Source: M3007 sp040397785 (GTDB lineage: Bacteria; Bacteroidota; Bacteroidia; Chitinophagales; Saprospiraceae). Taken from it: a DNA stretch of 64,000 nt. Where the stretch lies: the NCBI GenBank assembly GCA_040397785.1, contig JBBAVI010000009.1, positions 29,486 to 93,485 on the forward strand, written 5' to 3'. This document shows positions 25,469-34,255 of this stretch, piece after piece; within the stretch, counting starts at the first letter, position 1, and each line of letters opens with the position of its first letter. A program made the translations under genes and the position numbers. The notes beneath the pieces were generated by a model, which was not told the DNA's origin, made no database searches, and saw nothing but the letters and a program-made list of their open reading frames with translations.

Positions 25469-26716
25469 TTAAAACATTAGAACATCTTTGTCTCCGAAAT
25501 TATCATAGGACGATGTGATGACTTGTTCGCCAACTTGCAAACCGTCCAGGACTTCGTAAAACTGTGGATTTTTTCGGCCGAGGGTAATGGTGCGTTTTTC
25601 GGCACGGTTGCCGGAAGCATTCAGTACATACACCCAACTGCCGCCTGTTTTACTGAAAAAGCCACCGGTTGGCAAGAGCAGGGCATCGGTGGGTTTGCCC
25701 AATTGAAGGCGCACCGGTACCGACAAACCACGCCGAATACCTTCTGGGACAGGTTCCACAAAACGCATATCCACCTCAAATCGGCCGTTGCGCACTTCCG
25801 GGTACACCTTGGAAACACTCAGGCGCACGGCTTTTCCATTAAAATCGAAATAGCCTTCCAGTCCGGGAAATATGCGCGAAATGTAGTGTTCGTCAATTTC
25901 CACCTTCATTTTGAAGCCGCTCAGGTCGTCAATTTGCCCCAGGTTTTGGCCGGTAGCAATACTTTGTCCCACCTCCACATCGACCCGGGAAAGCAGGCCC
26001 GAAACCTGGGCTTTTACATTCAGGCTGGACAAATTATTTTTCATCAGGCTCAGGTTCACTTTGGTGCGGTCTAAGGTGCCTTCCAATTGTTTGATTTGCG
26101 TGACGCTGTTTTCTTCCTGAAACTGTTGATTTTCAATTTCAATGGCCTTTTGCTGCTGCAATCGGTCGAGCGTATTTTTTGTTTTAATCAAATCCTGTTC
26201 GGGAATAATACGGTCGGCAAATAATTTTGCGTTGCGCTCGTATTCATCTTTTGCCTGTCGAATTTGGTATTCGAGGTCGGAAAGCGTGCGTTTGAGGGTA
26301 AATTTGTTTTGCCGCAATTGCAAACGCGTATTCTCCAGGTTGTTGATGAGGTCGTACATTTCCGTTTCGCGGTTGACGTAATCGAGGGTCAGGCGCTGGT
26401 TTTCGAGTTTCAGGATGAGATCGCCTTCTTTTACCGAAGCGCCGCCATCGAGGTACTTTTGGGCTACATAACCGCCTTCAATGGCATCCAATTGATAGGT
26501 TTTGAGCGGTTGTACCACACCGGTCACCACAATAAACTCATCAAATACCCCCCGTTGGGCAACGGAAATCGTGAGTTTTTCCCGGTCGACATTCAGGGTG
26601 CTTTTGTTGTTTGAAAACCAGAAACTGTAAACAGCAAAAGCCGTAAATGCCAGGATTCCCGCGCCTCCCAGGATGCGTTGCCAGGTCCATCGTTTTTTCT
26701 TGATAATTTTGTCCAT
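25469..26716 (-). CDS. HlyD/MacA-type periplasmic adaptor
   Basis: The 415-residue protein has an N-terminal membrane anchor (about 12-32, ILGGAGILAFTAFAVYSFW), a lipoyl-like half (YVAQKYLDGGASVKEGDLILKLENQ), a long helical hairpin (about 125-240) and the second half (KAQVSGLLSRVDVEVGQSIATGQ). The beta-barrel and membrane-proximal parts complete it. It bridges an inner-membrane ABC pump and an outer-membrane channel. It is first in the operon with the ATPase and divergent from an NtrC-type regulator that probably controls it. Confidence 0.87.
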   Translation of the reverse strand: MDKIIKKKRWTWQRILGGAGILAFTAFAVYSFWFSNNKSTLNVDREKLTISVAQRGVFDEFIVVTGVVQPLKTYQLDAIEGGYVAQKYLDGGASVKEGDLILKLENQRLTLDYVNRETEMYDLINNLENTRLQLRQNKFTLKRTLSDLEYQIRQAKDEYERNAKLFADRIIPEQDLIKTKNTLDRLQQQKAIEIENQQFQEENSVTQIKQLEGTLDRTKVNLSLMKNNLSSLNVKAQVSGLLSRVDVEVGQSIATGQNLGQIDDLSGFKMKVEIDEHYISRIFPGLEGYFDFNGKAVRLSVSKVYPEVRNGRFEVDMRFVEPVPEGIRRGLSVPVRLQLGKPTDALLLPTGGFFSKTGGSWVYVLNASGNRAEKRTITLGRKNPQFYEVLDGLQVGEQVITSSYDNFGDKDVLMF

Positions 26717-26775
26717 GAAAAGTCTTTAAAATTGATCCTGTTCAGGTTGTATGTTTGTATTGTAAAGGGAAGGTC

Positions 26776-26871
26776 GTGCCATTTTTTCTACTGCATGTAA
26801 ATCAATGATTTAGCGCAAAACCTTTGTTCAAATTTGTCCACCTGCGAACACAAGTGTCCGAAAACGAACAC
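26776..26871 (-). promoter_or_regulatory. Candidate sigma-54 promoter and enhancer site of the adaptor operon
   Basis: On the minus strand TGGCACG (26781-26775) matches a -24 box, but the -12 part (TCCC, not TTGC) is poor. About 65-90 bases upstream, TGTCCG-AAAA-CGAACA (26855-26870) is a near-perfect palindrome, with another CGAACAC at 26845-26851. This spacing fits an enhancer for the NtrC-type regulator encoded divergently. Confidence 0.35.
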
Positions 26872-26962
26872 TAATTTGCATTTTTTTTATTGATTTGCAT
26901 TGAGTTATGCGCAGGCATTGTCTTTGCCGGTAAGTAATCAACCAACCTATGTTAAAACATCC

Positions 26963-28333
26963 ATGACCGAAGCACATATTTTAATTGTTGACGACAATCC
27001 GGGGGTATTAAGCGCCGGAAAGTTATTTTTAAAACGGCATTTTGCGGTCGTTGAAACGGCAAAAGATCCTGAAGCGATTCCGCAAATATTGCAAGATCAG
27101 CGCTATGATGTGATTTTGCTGGACATGAATTTTAATCGCAACAAAAATACGGGTCAGGAAGGCTTGCTCTGGCTGGACCGGATTTTGGACATTGACCCGA
27201 CCGCGGTGGTGGTACTTATCACGGCTTATGGCGATGTAGACCTTGCGGTGCGGGCCATCAAAAAAGGCGCTACCGATTTTGTGTTGAAGCCTTGGGAAAA
27301 CGACAAACTTCTTGCGACACTGTCCTCGGCCTTGCGCTTGAAAAACAGCAAAGACGAAAATACCCAGTTAAAATCGCGGCAAATGGGCCGAAATATGGCT
27401 GAAGTGCGCGATTTACCCCCGATTATTTTTCGCAGCAAGGCCATGCAGGCGGTATTGGACACCATCGAACAGGTAGCAGGAACGGATGCTAATGTGCTGC
27501 TGTTGGGCGAAAATGGCACCGGGAAAGACCTGGTAGCGCAGGCCATTCACGCACAATCAAAGCGGGCGACCGAGAATTTTGTCAAAGTTGATCTGGGTGC
27601 CATTACAGAAACCCTGTTTGAAAGCGAGTTGTTTGGGCATATCAAAGGGGCGTTTACCGATGCGCGGGAAGATCGCCCCGGCCGGTTTGAGGCAGCCGAT
27701 GGCGGCACTATTTTTTTGGATGAAATTGGCAATTTGCCCCTAGGTTTGCAGGCAAAAATGCTCACGGTATTGCAAAATCGCACCGTGACGCGGGTTGGCT
27801 CCAACAAAGTAAAACCGATTGATGTTCGGGTGATCGCGGCCACCAACCAAAACCTGTTTGAAGCCGTGAAACAGCGCAGTTTCCGCCAGGATTTGCTGTA
27901 CCGTATCAATACCATTGAGATACAACTGCCTGCTTTGCGCGACCGACCCGACGATATTGAACCGCTGGCCCTGTATTTTTTGCAGTTATTTTCCCAAAAA
28001 TACAGTCGAAATGTGCAGGCTTTCAGTCCGGCACTGCTCAAAGAAATGTATCGGTACACCTGGCCGGGCAATATTCGCGAATTGCAACATGCCGTAGAGC
28101 GGGCCGTGATCATGGCGAAACAGGAGCAGCTGCAACCAGAGGATTTCTTTTTTCGCGAAAAAAACGAACATGCCGATACGCTCGACTACATGAGCATGAA
28201 CCTGGATGAAATGGAGAAACAATTGATTATCAAAGCATTAAGCAAACATTACGGCAATATTACCGAAGCGGCGCAAGAGCTTGGACTTACCCGCGCCTCG
28301 CTTTACCGCCGTTTGGAAAAATACAATTTATAA
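26963..28333 (+). CDS. NtrC-type sigma-54-dependent response regulator
   Basis: The 456-residue protein, starting at the ATG at 26963, has an N-terminal receiver domain (ILIVDDNPG, phosphoacceptor Asp54 in VILLDMNF, KP at 109-110), then a sigma-54 interaction AAA+ domain (Walker A GENGTGKD at 182-189, GAFTDA at 229-234, Walker B GGTIFLDEIGN) and a C-terminal Fis-type helix-turn-helix (NITEAAQELGLTRASLYRRLEKY). The sigma-54 contact loop reads GAFTDA in place of GAFTGA. It is divergent from the adaptor/ABC operon and 5' of the bestrophin and histidine kinase genes, so it likely activates the efflux operon in response to that kinase. Confidence 0.93.
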   Translation: MTEAHILIVDDNPGVLSAGKLFLKRHFAVVETAKDPEAIPQILQDQRYDVILLDMNFNRNKNTGQEGLLWLDRILDIDPTAVVVLITAYGDVDLAVRAIKKGATDFVLKPWENDKLLATLSSALRLKNSKDENTQLKSRQMGRNMAEVRDLPPIIFRSKAMQAVLDTIEQVAGTDANVLLLGENGTGKDLVAQAIHAQSKRATENFVKVDLGAITETLFESELFGHIKGAFTDAREDRPGRFEAADGGTIFLDEIGNLPLGLQAKMLTVLQNRTVTRVGSNKVKPIDVRVIAATNQNLFEAVKQRSFRQDLLYRINTIEIQLPALRDRPDDIEPLALYFLQLFSQKYSRNVQAFSPALLKEMYRYTWPGNIRELQHAVERAVIMAKQEQLQPEDFFFREKNEHADTLDYMSMNLDEMEKQLIIKALSKHYGNITEAAQELGLTRASLYRRLEKYNL

Positions 28334-28360
28334 AAACATCAAGCCTTTTCTGACCACGAT

Positions 28361-29239
28361 ATGATTGCACATGATCCGCAAAAATGGGTGCTAGCACCTA
28401 CGCATTTCGACCGTTCTGACACCATTCGAAAGTTATTTCCCTGGATTTTGTTGATTTGCGCTTATTCCGGCGGCATTGCCTGGCTCGAGCTTTCCTATTG
28501 GAAACTGAGCGAACAGAGCCAAGTCCGCAACCTCACCATTATGCATACTTTACTGGGGTTTGTGATCTCCTTTTTATTGGTTTTTCGCACCAATACGGCC
28601 TATGAACGCTGGTGGGAAGGTCGAAAACTGTGGGGTAATCTGGTCAACAGCAGCCGGAATCTTGCCATGAAATTGGCCAGTATGTTGCCAGAAGAAGATC
28701 CCAATCGCAATTATTTCCAGAAATTGATACCGGCTTATGCGATGGCTTTAAAAGATCATTTGCGGGCCGAAAAAACACGGATCGAGTTGTTTGAAGACTT
28801 ACCTACGCACATACAGGAAAGCCTTGATCTCGAAAAACACGTCCCCAATCAGTTGGCCCTGGCCATGTTACAATTGGCCAATCAATTGGCCACTGAAGAG
28901 CAAATAACGGGGTTTCAATTCCTTTCCCTGAACAATGAACTCCAGGCCTTCACCGATGTTTGCGGGGCTTGTGAACGGATCAAAAACACGCCAATTCCCT
29001 ATTCTTACAGTGTTTTTATCAAAAAATTCATCCTGATTTATGTAGCCACTTTGCCATTCAGCCTGGTTTTTATCCTGGGTTATTTGGTAATACCGGTGGT
29101 TGCGTTTGTTTTTTATGTGTTGGCCAGTCTTGAATTGATTGCCGTAGAAATTGAGGAACCCTTTGGGGGGGACGACAATGATTTGCCGCTGGGAAAAATC
29201 GCGCGGAACATTGAGGTACACATTCATGAAATTATTTAA
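28361..29239 (+). CDS. Bestrophin family channel protein
   Basis: The 292-residue protein matches bacterial bestrophins (UPF0187): LGFVISFLLVFRTNTAYERWWEGRKLWG is the family hallmark, with N-terminal and C-terminal membrane helices (about 26-70 and 220-262). Bacterial homologues form pentameric cation-selective channels in the inner membrane. It lies between a response regulator and its kinase, with gaps of 27 and 5 bases, so it is cotranscribed with the two-component genes. The link to efflux control is unexplained. Confidence 0.9.
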   Translation: MIAHDPQKWVLAPTHFDRSDTIRKLFPWILLICAYSGGIAWLELSYWKLSEQSQVRNLTIMHTLLGFVISFLLVFRTNTAYERWWEGRKLWGNLVNSSRNLAMKLASMLPEEDPNRNYFQKLIPAYAMALKDHLRAEKTRIELFEDLPTHIQESLDLEKHVPNQLALAMLQLANQLATEEQITGFQFLSLNNELQAFTDVCGACERIKNTPIPYSYSVFIKKFILIYVATLPFSLVFILGYLVIPVVAFVFYVLASLELIAVEIEEPFGGDDNDLPLGKIARNIEVHIHEII

Positions 29240-29244
29240 ACCGG

Positions 29245-30585
29245 ATGTTCAATTTTCGATCATTTACGTTGGCATTGAGTGTGCGCATTGGCTTGTTGGC
29301 CGCATCGGTTGGCGGGTCCGTTGCGCTTTTTTGCGGCGATTATCCGGTTATTTGGAGTGTGCTTTTTGCGGGTTTGGCCCTTTTGGCTGCCCACAATTTG
29401 TTTTACTATGTCAATGATACCAATCGGCGTTTGGCGCGTTTTTTTGAAAGTGTACGGTATACTGATTTTGCGATCCGATTTTCGGCAGGGAAAGAAAAAG
29501 GAGCGTCTTTTGAAGCGGTAAATCGAGAATTTAATGAGGTATTAGAGGCATTTCGGCAAACACGCGCTGAAAAAGAAACCAATTTGCTGTTCATGAATAC
29601 CATTGTACAGCATTTGGGGACTGGCATATTGGCATTTGATGTTCAAAACGGGGTATTATTGTCCAACAGTGCGGCTTTTCAACTGCTGGGTATTTACCGG
29701 CTGCACCACTTGCATGATTTGCCCGCCAGCCACCATGCGTTGCTGGATTTTGTGCAAAACTTGCAGGCCAAGGGTAAGTTGTTGTACCAGCCAGAATCTG
29801 GTCGACAAATTGCGGTCCAGGGTGTTATTTTAAATTTGCAGGGCCGGGAGGTGCGCTTGCTTACGTTGCAAAACATTCATCCGGAATTACAGAAAAAAGA
29901 ATTAGAAGCCTGGCGCGACCTGACGCGGGTATTGCGGCATGAAATCATGAATTCAGTAACCCCGATTGTTTCGTTGGTGGAGACCATGCAGGACATGTTG
30001 CGTTCGGATTTGAAGCCTTATAGTCCGGCGGGCGCGACCGATGACCTGGAAGAGGCGCTGGAAGTGGTGGCCACGCGCAGCCGCAGTTTGGTCGATTTTG
30101 TAGAGGCCTATCGCAGTTTTACGGCCATTCCGATGCCAAGGACGCAAGTGATTTCGGCGCAACGGCTGTTAGACAATGTGGCGGCACTTGCCTTGGCCGA
30201 TAAAAAAGAAAATCCCGTACAACTTTTGCTTACCGTAGAGCCGCCCGATTTGATGCTTTCGGCCGATCCGGGCCAGTTAGAAATGGTGTTGCTGAACCTG
30301 ATTAAAAATGCACGGGAAGCGTTTAAATCGGTCGTGCCCGAAAACGCCATCACCTTGCGGGCGGGCGCAAACAACAAAGGACGTGCCTACATCGTGGTGG
30401 AAGACAATGGCCCGGGTATTGAGCCCGGCCTGTTGGAAGAGATTTTTATTCCGTTTTTCACCACCAAGCTTACCGGATCAGGAGTTGGGTTGAGTATTTC
30501 GAAACAAATTATGCAGTTGCATGGCGGCGATATTCGGGTGCATACCGATATGGGGCGTGGGGCGCGGTTTGTGTTGGAGTTTTAG
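29245..30585 (+). CDS. NtrB-type sensor histidine kinase
   Basis: The 446-residue protein has two N-terminal membrane helices (about 7-30 and 36-52), a HAMP/PAS-like region (about 60-200), a dimerisation domain with the phosphoaccepting His in VLRHEIMNSVTPIVSLVE, and an ATPase domain with N-box NLIKNAREA, G1 VEDNGPGIEP and G2 GSGVGLSIS. It should phosphorylate the NtrC-type regulator two genes upstream. Its stop codon forms part of the outer arm of the long GC-rich inverted repeat that follows. Confidence 0.92.
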   Translation: MFNFRSFTLALSVRIGLLAASVGGSVALFCGDYPVIWSVLFAGLALLAAHNLFYYVNDTNRRLARFFESVRYTDFAIRFSAGKEKGASFEAVNREFNEVLEAFRQTRAEKETNLLFMNTIVQHLGTGILAFDVQNGVLLSNSAAFQLLGIYRLHHLHDLPASHHALLDFVQNLQAKGKLLYQPESGRQIAVQGVILNLQGREVRLLTLQNIHPELQKKELEAWRDLTRVLRHEIMNSVTPIVSLVETMQDMLRSDLKPYSPAGATDDLEEALEVVATRSRSLVDFVEAYRSFTAIPMPRTQVISAQRLLDNVAALALADKKENPVQLLLTVEPPDLMLSADPGQLEMVLLNLIKNAREAFKSVVPENAITLRAGANNKGRAYIVVEDNGPGIEPGLLEEIFIPFFTTKLTGSGVGLSISKQIMQLHGGDIRVHTDMGRGARFVLEF

Positions 30586-30722
30586 TCCCAATAGACGTCG
30601 GAAGCGTCCCCCCCACGTCGGAAGCGTCCCTGGTAGACGTCGGAAGCGTCCCCCCCCACGTCGGAAGCGTTCGAAACGCTTCCGACGTGGGGGGGGGACG
30701 CTTCCGACGTCTATCGGGACTA
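30583..30722. repeat. GC-rich nested inverted repeat with direct repeats
   Basis: ACGTCGGAAGCGT occurs four times directly and twice inverted. Bases 30634-30671 pair with 30675-30713 in a 38-bp stem with one bulged G and a 3-base loop. The outer arm (TAGTCCCAATAGACGTC) matches the other end with one mismatch, so the element runs exactly from the stop codon of the kinase gene to that of the helicase gene. It probably terminates both convergent genes, and resembles a palindromic mobile repeat. Confidence 0.88.
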
Positions 30723-33700
30723 GGCATCATCCAGCCCGTCTTCTTCCCCAATAGGCGAAAACTGTACTTCCCGGTCCCGGTGCATTTTACACCAAACACA
30801 ATCTTCTTTGCCGCAGCCCTCCCGAAATGCATGGGCTTGTATTTGCTGATAAGTATCTTTGATCAATTGCTGCATCCAAGATAGCTGATCGCTGGAAATA
30901 ACAACTTCCGATTGTACGAAATCACCCTTCTTATCGGGCTCCAACCAGGCAATGACGCTGCTGCCTACTTGCTCCGGGTAAATGCGCGCTTCCTCCAACA
31001 AAATTTTATAAAAGGCCAACTGACGCCAATATTCACCACCCAATACTTCTACTTCACTGGGGGGCGCTACTTTTTTAGGATCCGGAGCGCCGGTTTTGTA
31101 ATCCACCACGCGCAAATGATTGTCCTGCCATTCAATTTTATCTAAAACGCCGGTAAGCGGCACGCCCGCAAGTTCTACCCGGTCTATTCGGCGCTCCACC
31201 ACGGCCCGTTTACGCCAGTAAGGCACCTGTTCGAGCGCATAGCGGTTCAGGTGTTGCTTGCCGAGGTTCAGGCGCTGCACATAGCCTTGCTGGCTGAAAT
31301 AGCCGCGCATGCGCTCCATTTGTTGTTCAAAGATATTTTGCAATACCCCGGCGCCCGGAAATTCCTGCTTGGGATCGGCTTTCATGCGCAAAAAATAATG
31401 CCGTAACGCTTCATGGATCGCCTGTCCGTAAGCCGCCGCCTCGCGCATGGTTTCAGGAATGCGCAATAAATCGGCATAATAAAAAGCAATTGGACAGCGC
31501 AAATACCGGTTGAGTGCCGTGATACTCAGGGTGTAATCCTTCAAAAGTTCGTTCAAAACGGCTTCCTCCGGCAAGGCAATCACCGGTTTTATCGGCTCCA
31601 GCAGCAAATTGCGCTGTGCATCCACCAAAATACCTGCATCCGCCGCGACTATTTGTTTCGGCAAGCCCGTTTCATCGATAAAACCTACCTGCGAGAGCGC
31701 TTTCCCATTCCAATCGGCCAAACTAAAAGACATGGATAAATGCCGCTTCGCGCGGGTCATGGCCACATAAAACAAGCGACGACGCGCTTCCGTGGCATCT
31801 TCTTCACCCGACAACGTGAGGGTTTCGGGCAACGCAAACCGGTTGCTGCCCTGGCGCGCACTGGGTTCCCAATCCTCTGTGGTACAATTAATTAAGAAAA
31901 CATGTTCAAACTCAAGTCCTTTTGCAGCATGGGCCGTAAGCAATTGAATACCTGTTCCGGCGCCTACGTTTTGTTGCAACTGGAGGGCCAACTTGTTATC
32001 GTCCATACTTTCCAGCAACCGCAAAAGCCGTTCCAGGGTAAAACGCGGGTTGCGTGCAATTTCATTGCCCACAAAATCGAGGAAACTATGCAGCACTTGC
32101 AACCACCAAACCTTGTCGGGTTGATCGAGCGCCCATTGTAACAATCCGCTTTGGCGGTACAATTGTTCGATCAAAGCAGGTAATGCCATATTCAGACAAT
32201 CGGCCACCCATTGGTTCAAGGTGCGCAAAACAGCATAAGCATCCGAAAAAGGCGCATGAAGTGGCGTGGGTGCTGCATTTTTACTAAAATTTCGAAAAAA
32301 CACGCCTTTTTGAACCGATTCGGTGGACGCTTCGGGCGCGCGCAATTGGATGGCCAACTGCGCCAGTTCTAAGGGATCAAGTCCCCACCAGGGCGCATGC
32401 AACAATCGGAACAACCGATAGTCACCGCTGAAAGGCACATTGGATTCGTCGCTCAAATACCGCAACAGTTCTCGAAACTGCTGCATAACAGGCAAATCCA
32501 GCAAATTAACAGGCCGTTTGGTGGTGTACGCAATGCCTTTTTTATCCAACAATTGCATCAAACGCACGGCTTCCTTGTGGCGCGCATACAGCACCGCAAT
32601 TTCTTTTGGATCGACGTTGTCCTGAAGCAGCGTTGCAATTTGGTCCACTACCGCCGCCGTTTCATGCAGGCGATTTTCATATACCTGAATGGCCGCCCCG
32701 TCTGTTGCCTTGGTAAAGGCCTGTAGTTTTTTTTGTTCAAAGGTTGCGCCCAATGCGCGTACGGCGCGTAAAGCATTGTTTTCGATCACCTTAGAGGCCG
32801 CATCGAGGATTTCCTGCGTGGAACGGTAGTTGATTTCCAGGACAACCGATTGCAGCGCGGGTTGAAATTTATGGTAAAATTCCAGCAAATTGGCCAATCG
32901 GGCACCTTGAAACTCGTAGATGCTCTGATCGTCGTCGCCCACAATAAACACATTGGGCGATTCCCAAAAATCGAGCAAGTGGTGCAACAATTGATTTTGC
33001 GCTCCATTGGTATCTTGGTACTCGTCTACCAGAAAATATTGAAACCGCTCCTGATAATTGCGCAAAAGGGCCTCATTGGTTTCAAAAGCCTTCAGCACCC
33101 AAAGCATCATATCCTCATATTCATAACGCCCGGTGCGCTGGAGGGCCAGTTGGTAGCGCGGGTACAAATCCGCGGCAGCCTTCAAGCGGGCCATTTTTTC
33201 GGTAATATCCTTGACTTTTGCAGTCTTGGGTGCACCTTTTTTACCGAAACGGCTATTTATTTGGTAAATATAATCGGGATGTTCGGGCAAGCCGGTGAGA
33301 AATTCGTCCACTTTTCGGAGCACAAATCCGGGTGTCCAGCCTTCTTTTTTCATTACTGAAAACAACTCTTTCAGTTGTTTTTCATAGAAGAAAGCCTGTT
33401 TTTTGCCCTCGCGCAACAGGTGGTCGGCAGGCAGGTTTTCCAGCAGTTGCCGAATCACCTCCACCCTTTCCAGGTCGCTGAGGGGCTCTAGATCACCCCG
33501 CCCAAACAGTTCGATATTTTCCTGAATGACGCGGTTGCAAAAAGCGTGGAAGGTAAAAACCGGAACGCGATGCGCTTCGGGGCCGATGATGCTTAAAAGG
33601 CGTTCACGCATGGCGCGCGCACCGGCATCAGTAAAGGTAAGGCAAAGGATATTTTGTGCCCGTGCATCGGTATCGAGCAAAATTTTACCGATTCGGGTGG

Positions 33701-33845
33701 CGAGTACGTGGGTTTTGCCGGTTCCGGGACCTGCAATTACCAAAACAGGGCCTTCCGTTTGGTCGACGGCCTGTTTTTGAGCTGGATTGAGTTGCTTCAG
33801 CGCATCCAGAAACGCCGCATTGTATTGCTGGAGGGGCGTTTCCAT
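30720..33845 (-). CDS. UvrD/AddA-like helicase fused to a PD-(D/E)XK Fe-S nuclease
   Basis: The 1041-residue protein starts at the ATG at 33845 (METPLQQYNAAFLDALKQLN). Superfamily 1A helicase motifs are present: GPGTGKT (39-45), motif II DEYQDTN, VGDDDQSIYEFQGA, HAAKGLEFEHVF and VAMTRAKRHL. The C-terminal 270 residues form a RecB/AddB-type nuclease: YGQAIHEAL, GVLDKIEW and VVDYKTG. Cys784 (RCPIAF) plus C-x4-C-x2-C near the end (CGKEDCVWC) can hold a 4Fe-4S cluster. Such proteins repair double-strand breaks or act in phage defence; which of these applies here is not clear. The start overlaps the stop of the mce gene by one base. Confidence 0.92.
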   Translation of the reverse strand: METPLQQYNAAFLDALKQLNPAQKQAVDQTEGPVLVIAGPGTGKTHVLATRIGKILLDTDARAQNILCLTFTDAGARAMRERLLSIIGPEAHRVPVFTFHAFCNRVIQENIELFGRGDLEPLSDLERVEVIRQLLENLPADHLLREGKKQAFFYEKQLKELFSVMKKEGWTPGFVLRKVDEFLTGLPEHPDYIYQINSRFGKKGAPKTAKVKDITEKMARLKAAADLYPRYQLALQRTGRYEYEDMMLWVLKAFETNEALLRNYQERFQYFLVDEYQDTNGAQNQLLHHLLDFWESPNVFIVGDDDQSIYEFQGARLANLLEFYHKFQPALQSVVLEINYRSTQEILDAASKVIENNALRAVRALGATFEQKKLQAFTKATDGAAIQVYENRLHETAAVVDQIATLLQDNVDPKEIAVLYARHKEAVRLMQLLDKKGIAYTTKRPVNLLDLPVMQQFRELLRYLSDESNVPFSGDYRLFRLLHAPWWGLDPLELAQLAIQLRAPEASTESVQKGVFFRNFSKNAAPTPLHAPFSDAYAVLRTLNQWVADCLNMALPALIEQLYRQSGLLQWALDQPDKVWWLQVLHSFLDFVGNEIARNPRFTLERLLRLLESMDDNKLALQLQQNVGAGTGIQLLTAHAAKGLEFEHVFLINCTTEDWEPSARQGSNRFALPETLTLSGEEDATEARRRLFYVAMTRAKRHLSMSFSLADWNGKALSQVGFIDETGLPKQIVAADAGILVDAQRNLLLEPIKPVIALPEEAVLNELLKDYTLSITALNRYLRCPIAFYYADLLRIPETMREAAAYGQAIHEALRHYFLRMKADPKQEFPGAGVLQNIFEQQMERMRGYFSQQGYVQRLNLGKQHLNRYALEQVPYWRKRAVVERRIDRVELAGVPLTGVLDKIEWQDNHLRVVDYKTGAPDPKKVAPPSEVEVLGGEYWRQLAFYKILLEEARIYPEQVGSSVIAWLEPDKKGDFVQSEVVISSDQLSWMQQLIKDTYQQIQAHAFREGCGKEDCVWCKMHRDREVQFSPIGEEDGLDDA

Positions 33846-34255
33846 TACTTTGCCGGATCGATGGACTGGCAGAGTTCGACGAGTACGCCATTCGTCGTTT
33901 TGGGGTGTAAAAACACCACCCATTTGTTGTCGGCACCGCGTTTTGGCTCCTTGTTAAGGGGCGTAAACCCTTCTTTTTCAAGGCGTTCTACTTCGGCGTG
34001 GATATCGTCTACTTCAAAAGCAATGTGGTGGATGCCTTCGCCGCGTTTTTCAATAAATTTGGCAATCGGGCTTTCCGGGTCGGAAGCTTCCAGCAATTCA
34101 ATTTTGCTTTGGCCAACTTGGAAAAAAGAAGTAGCCACTTTTTCGGAGGCCACCGTTTCAACTTTAAAATGCGGAATGCCCAACAATTTGTAAAAAAGCG
34201 CATTGCTTTCTTCCATGTTGCGTACGGCAATGCCGATATGGTCTATTTGTTTCAT
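33845..34255 (-). CDS. mce: Methylmalonyl-CoA epimerase
   Basis: The 136-residue protein is of normal length for the family. It interconverts (2R)- and (2S)-methylmalonyl-CoA in propionate/succinyl-CoA metabolism. The vicinal-oxygen-chelate fold is visible with metal ligands in DHIGIAV (His6), SKIELLE, EGIHHIAFEVDD and VLVELCQ. It overlaps the HU/SPOR gene by four bases (34252-34255) and the helicase gene by one, so the three genes form one operon. Confidence 0.95.
   Translation of the reverse strand: MKQIDHIGIAVRNMEESNALFYKLLGIPHFKVETVASEKVATSFFQVGQSKIELLEASDPESPIAKFIEKRGEGIHHIAFEVDDIHAEVERLEKEGFTPLNKEPKRGADNKWVVFLHPKTTNGVLVELCQSIDPAK

Noticed and set aside
30509..30832. Open frames across the GC-rich hairpin
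   Set aside because: They are translations of the direct repeats and run into neighbouring genes on either strand.
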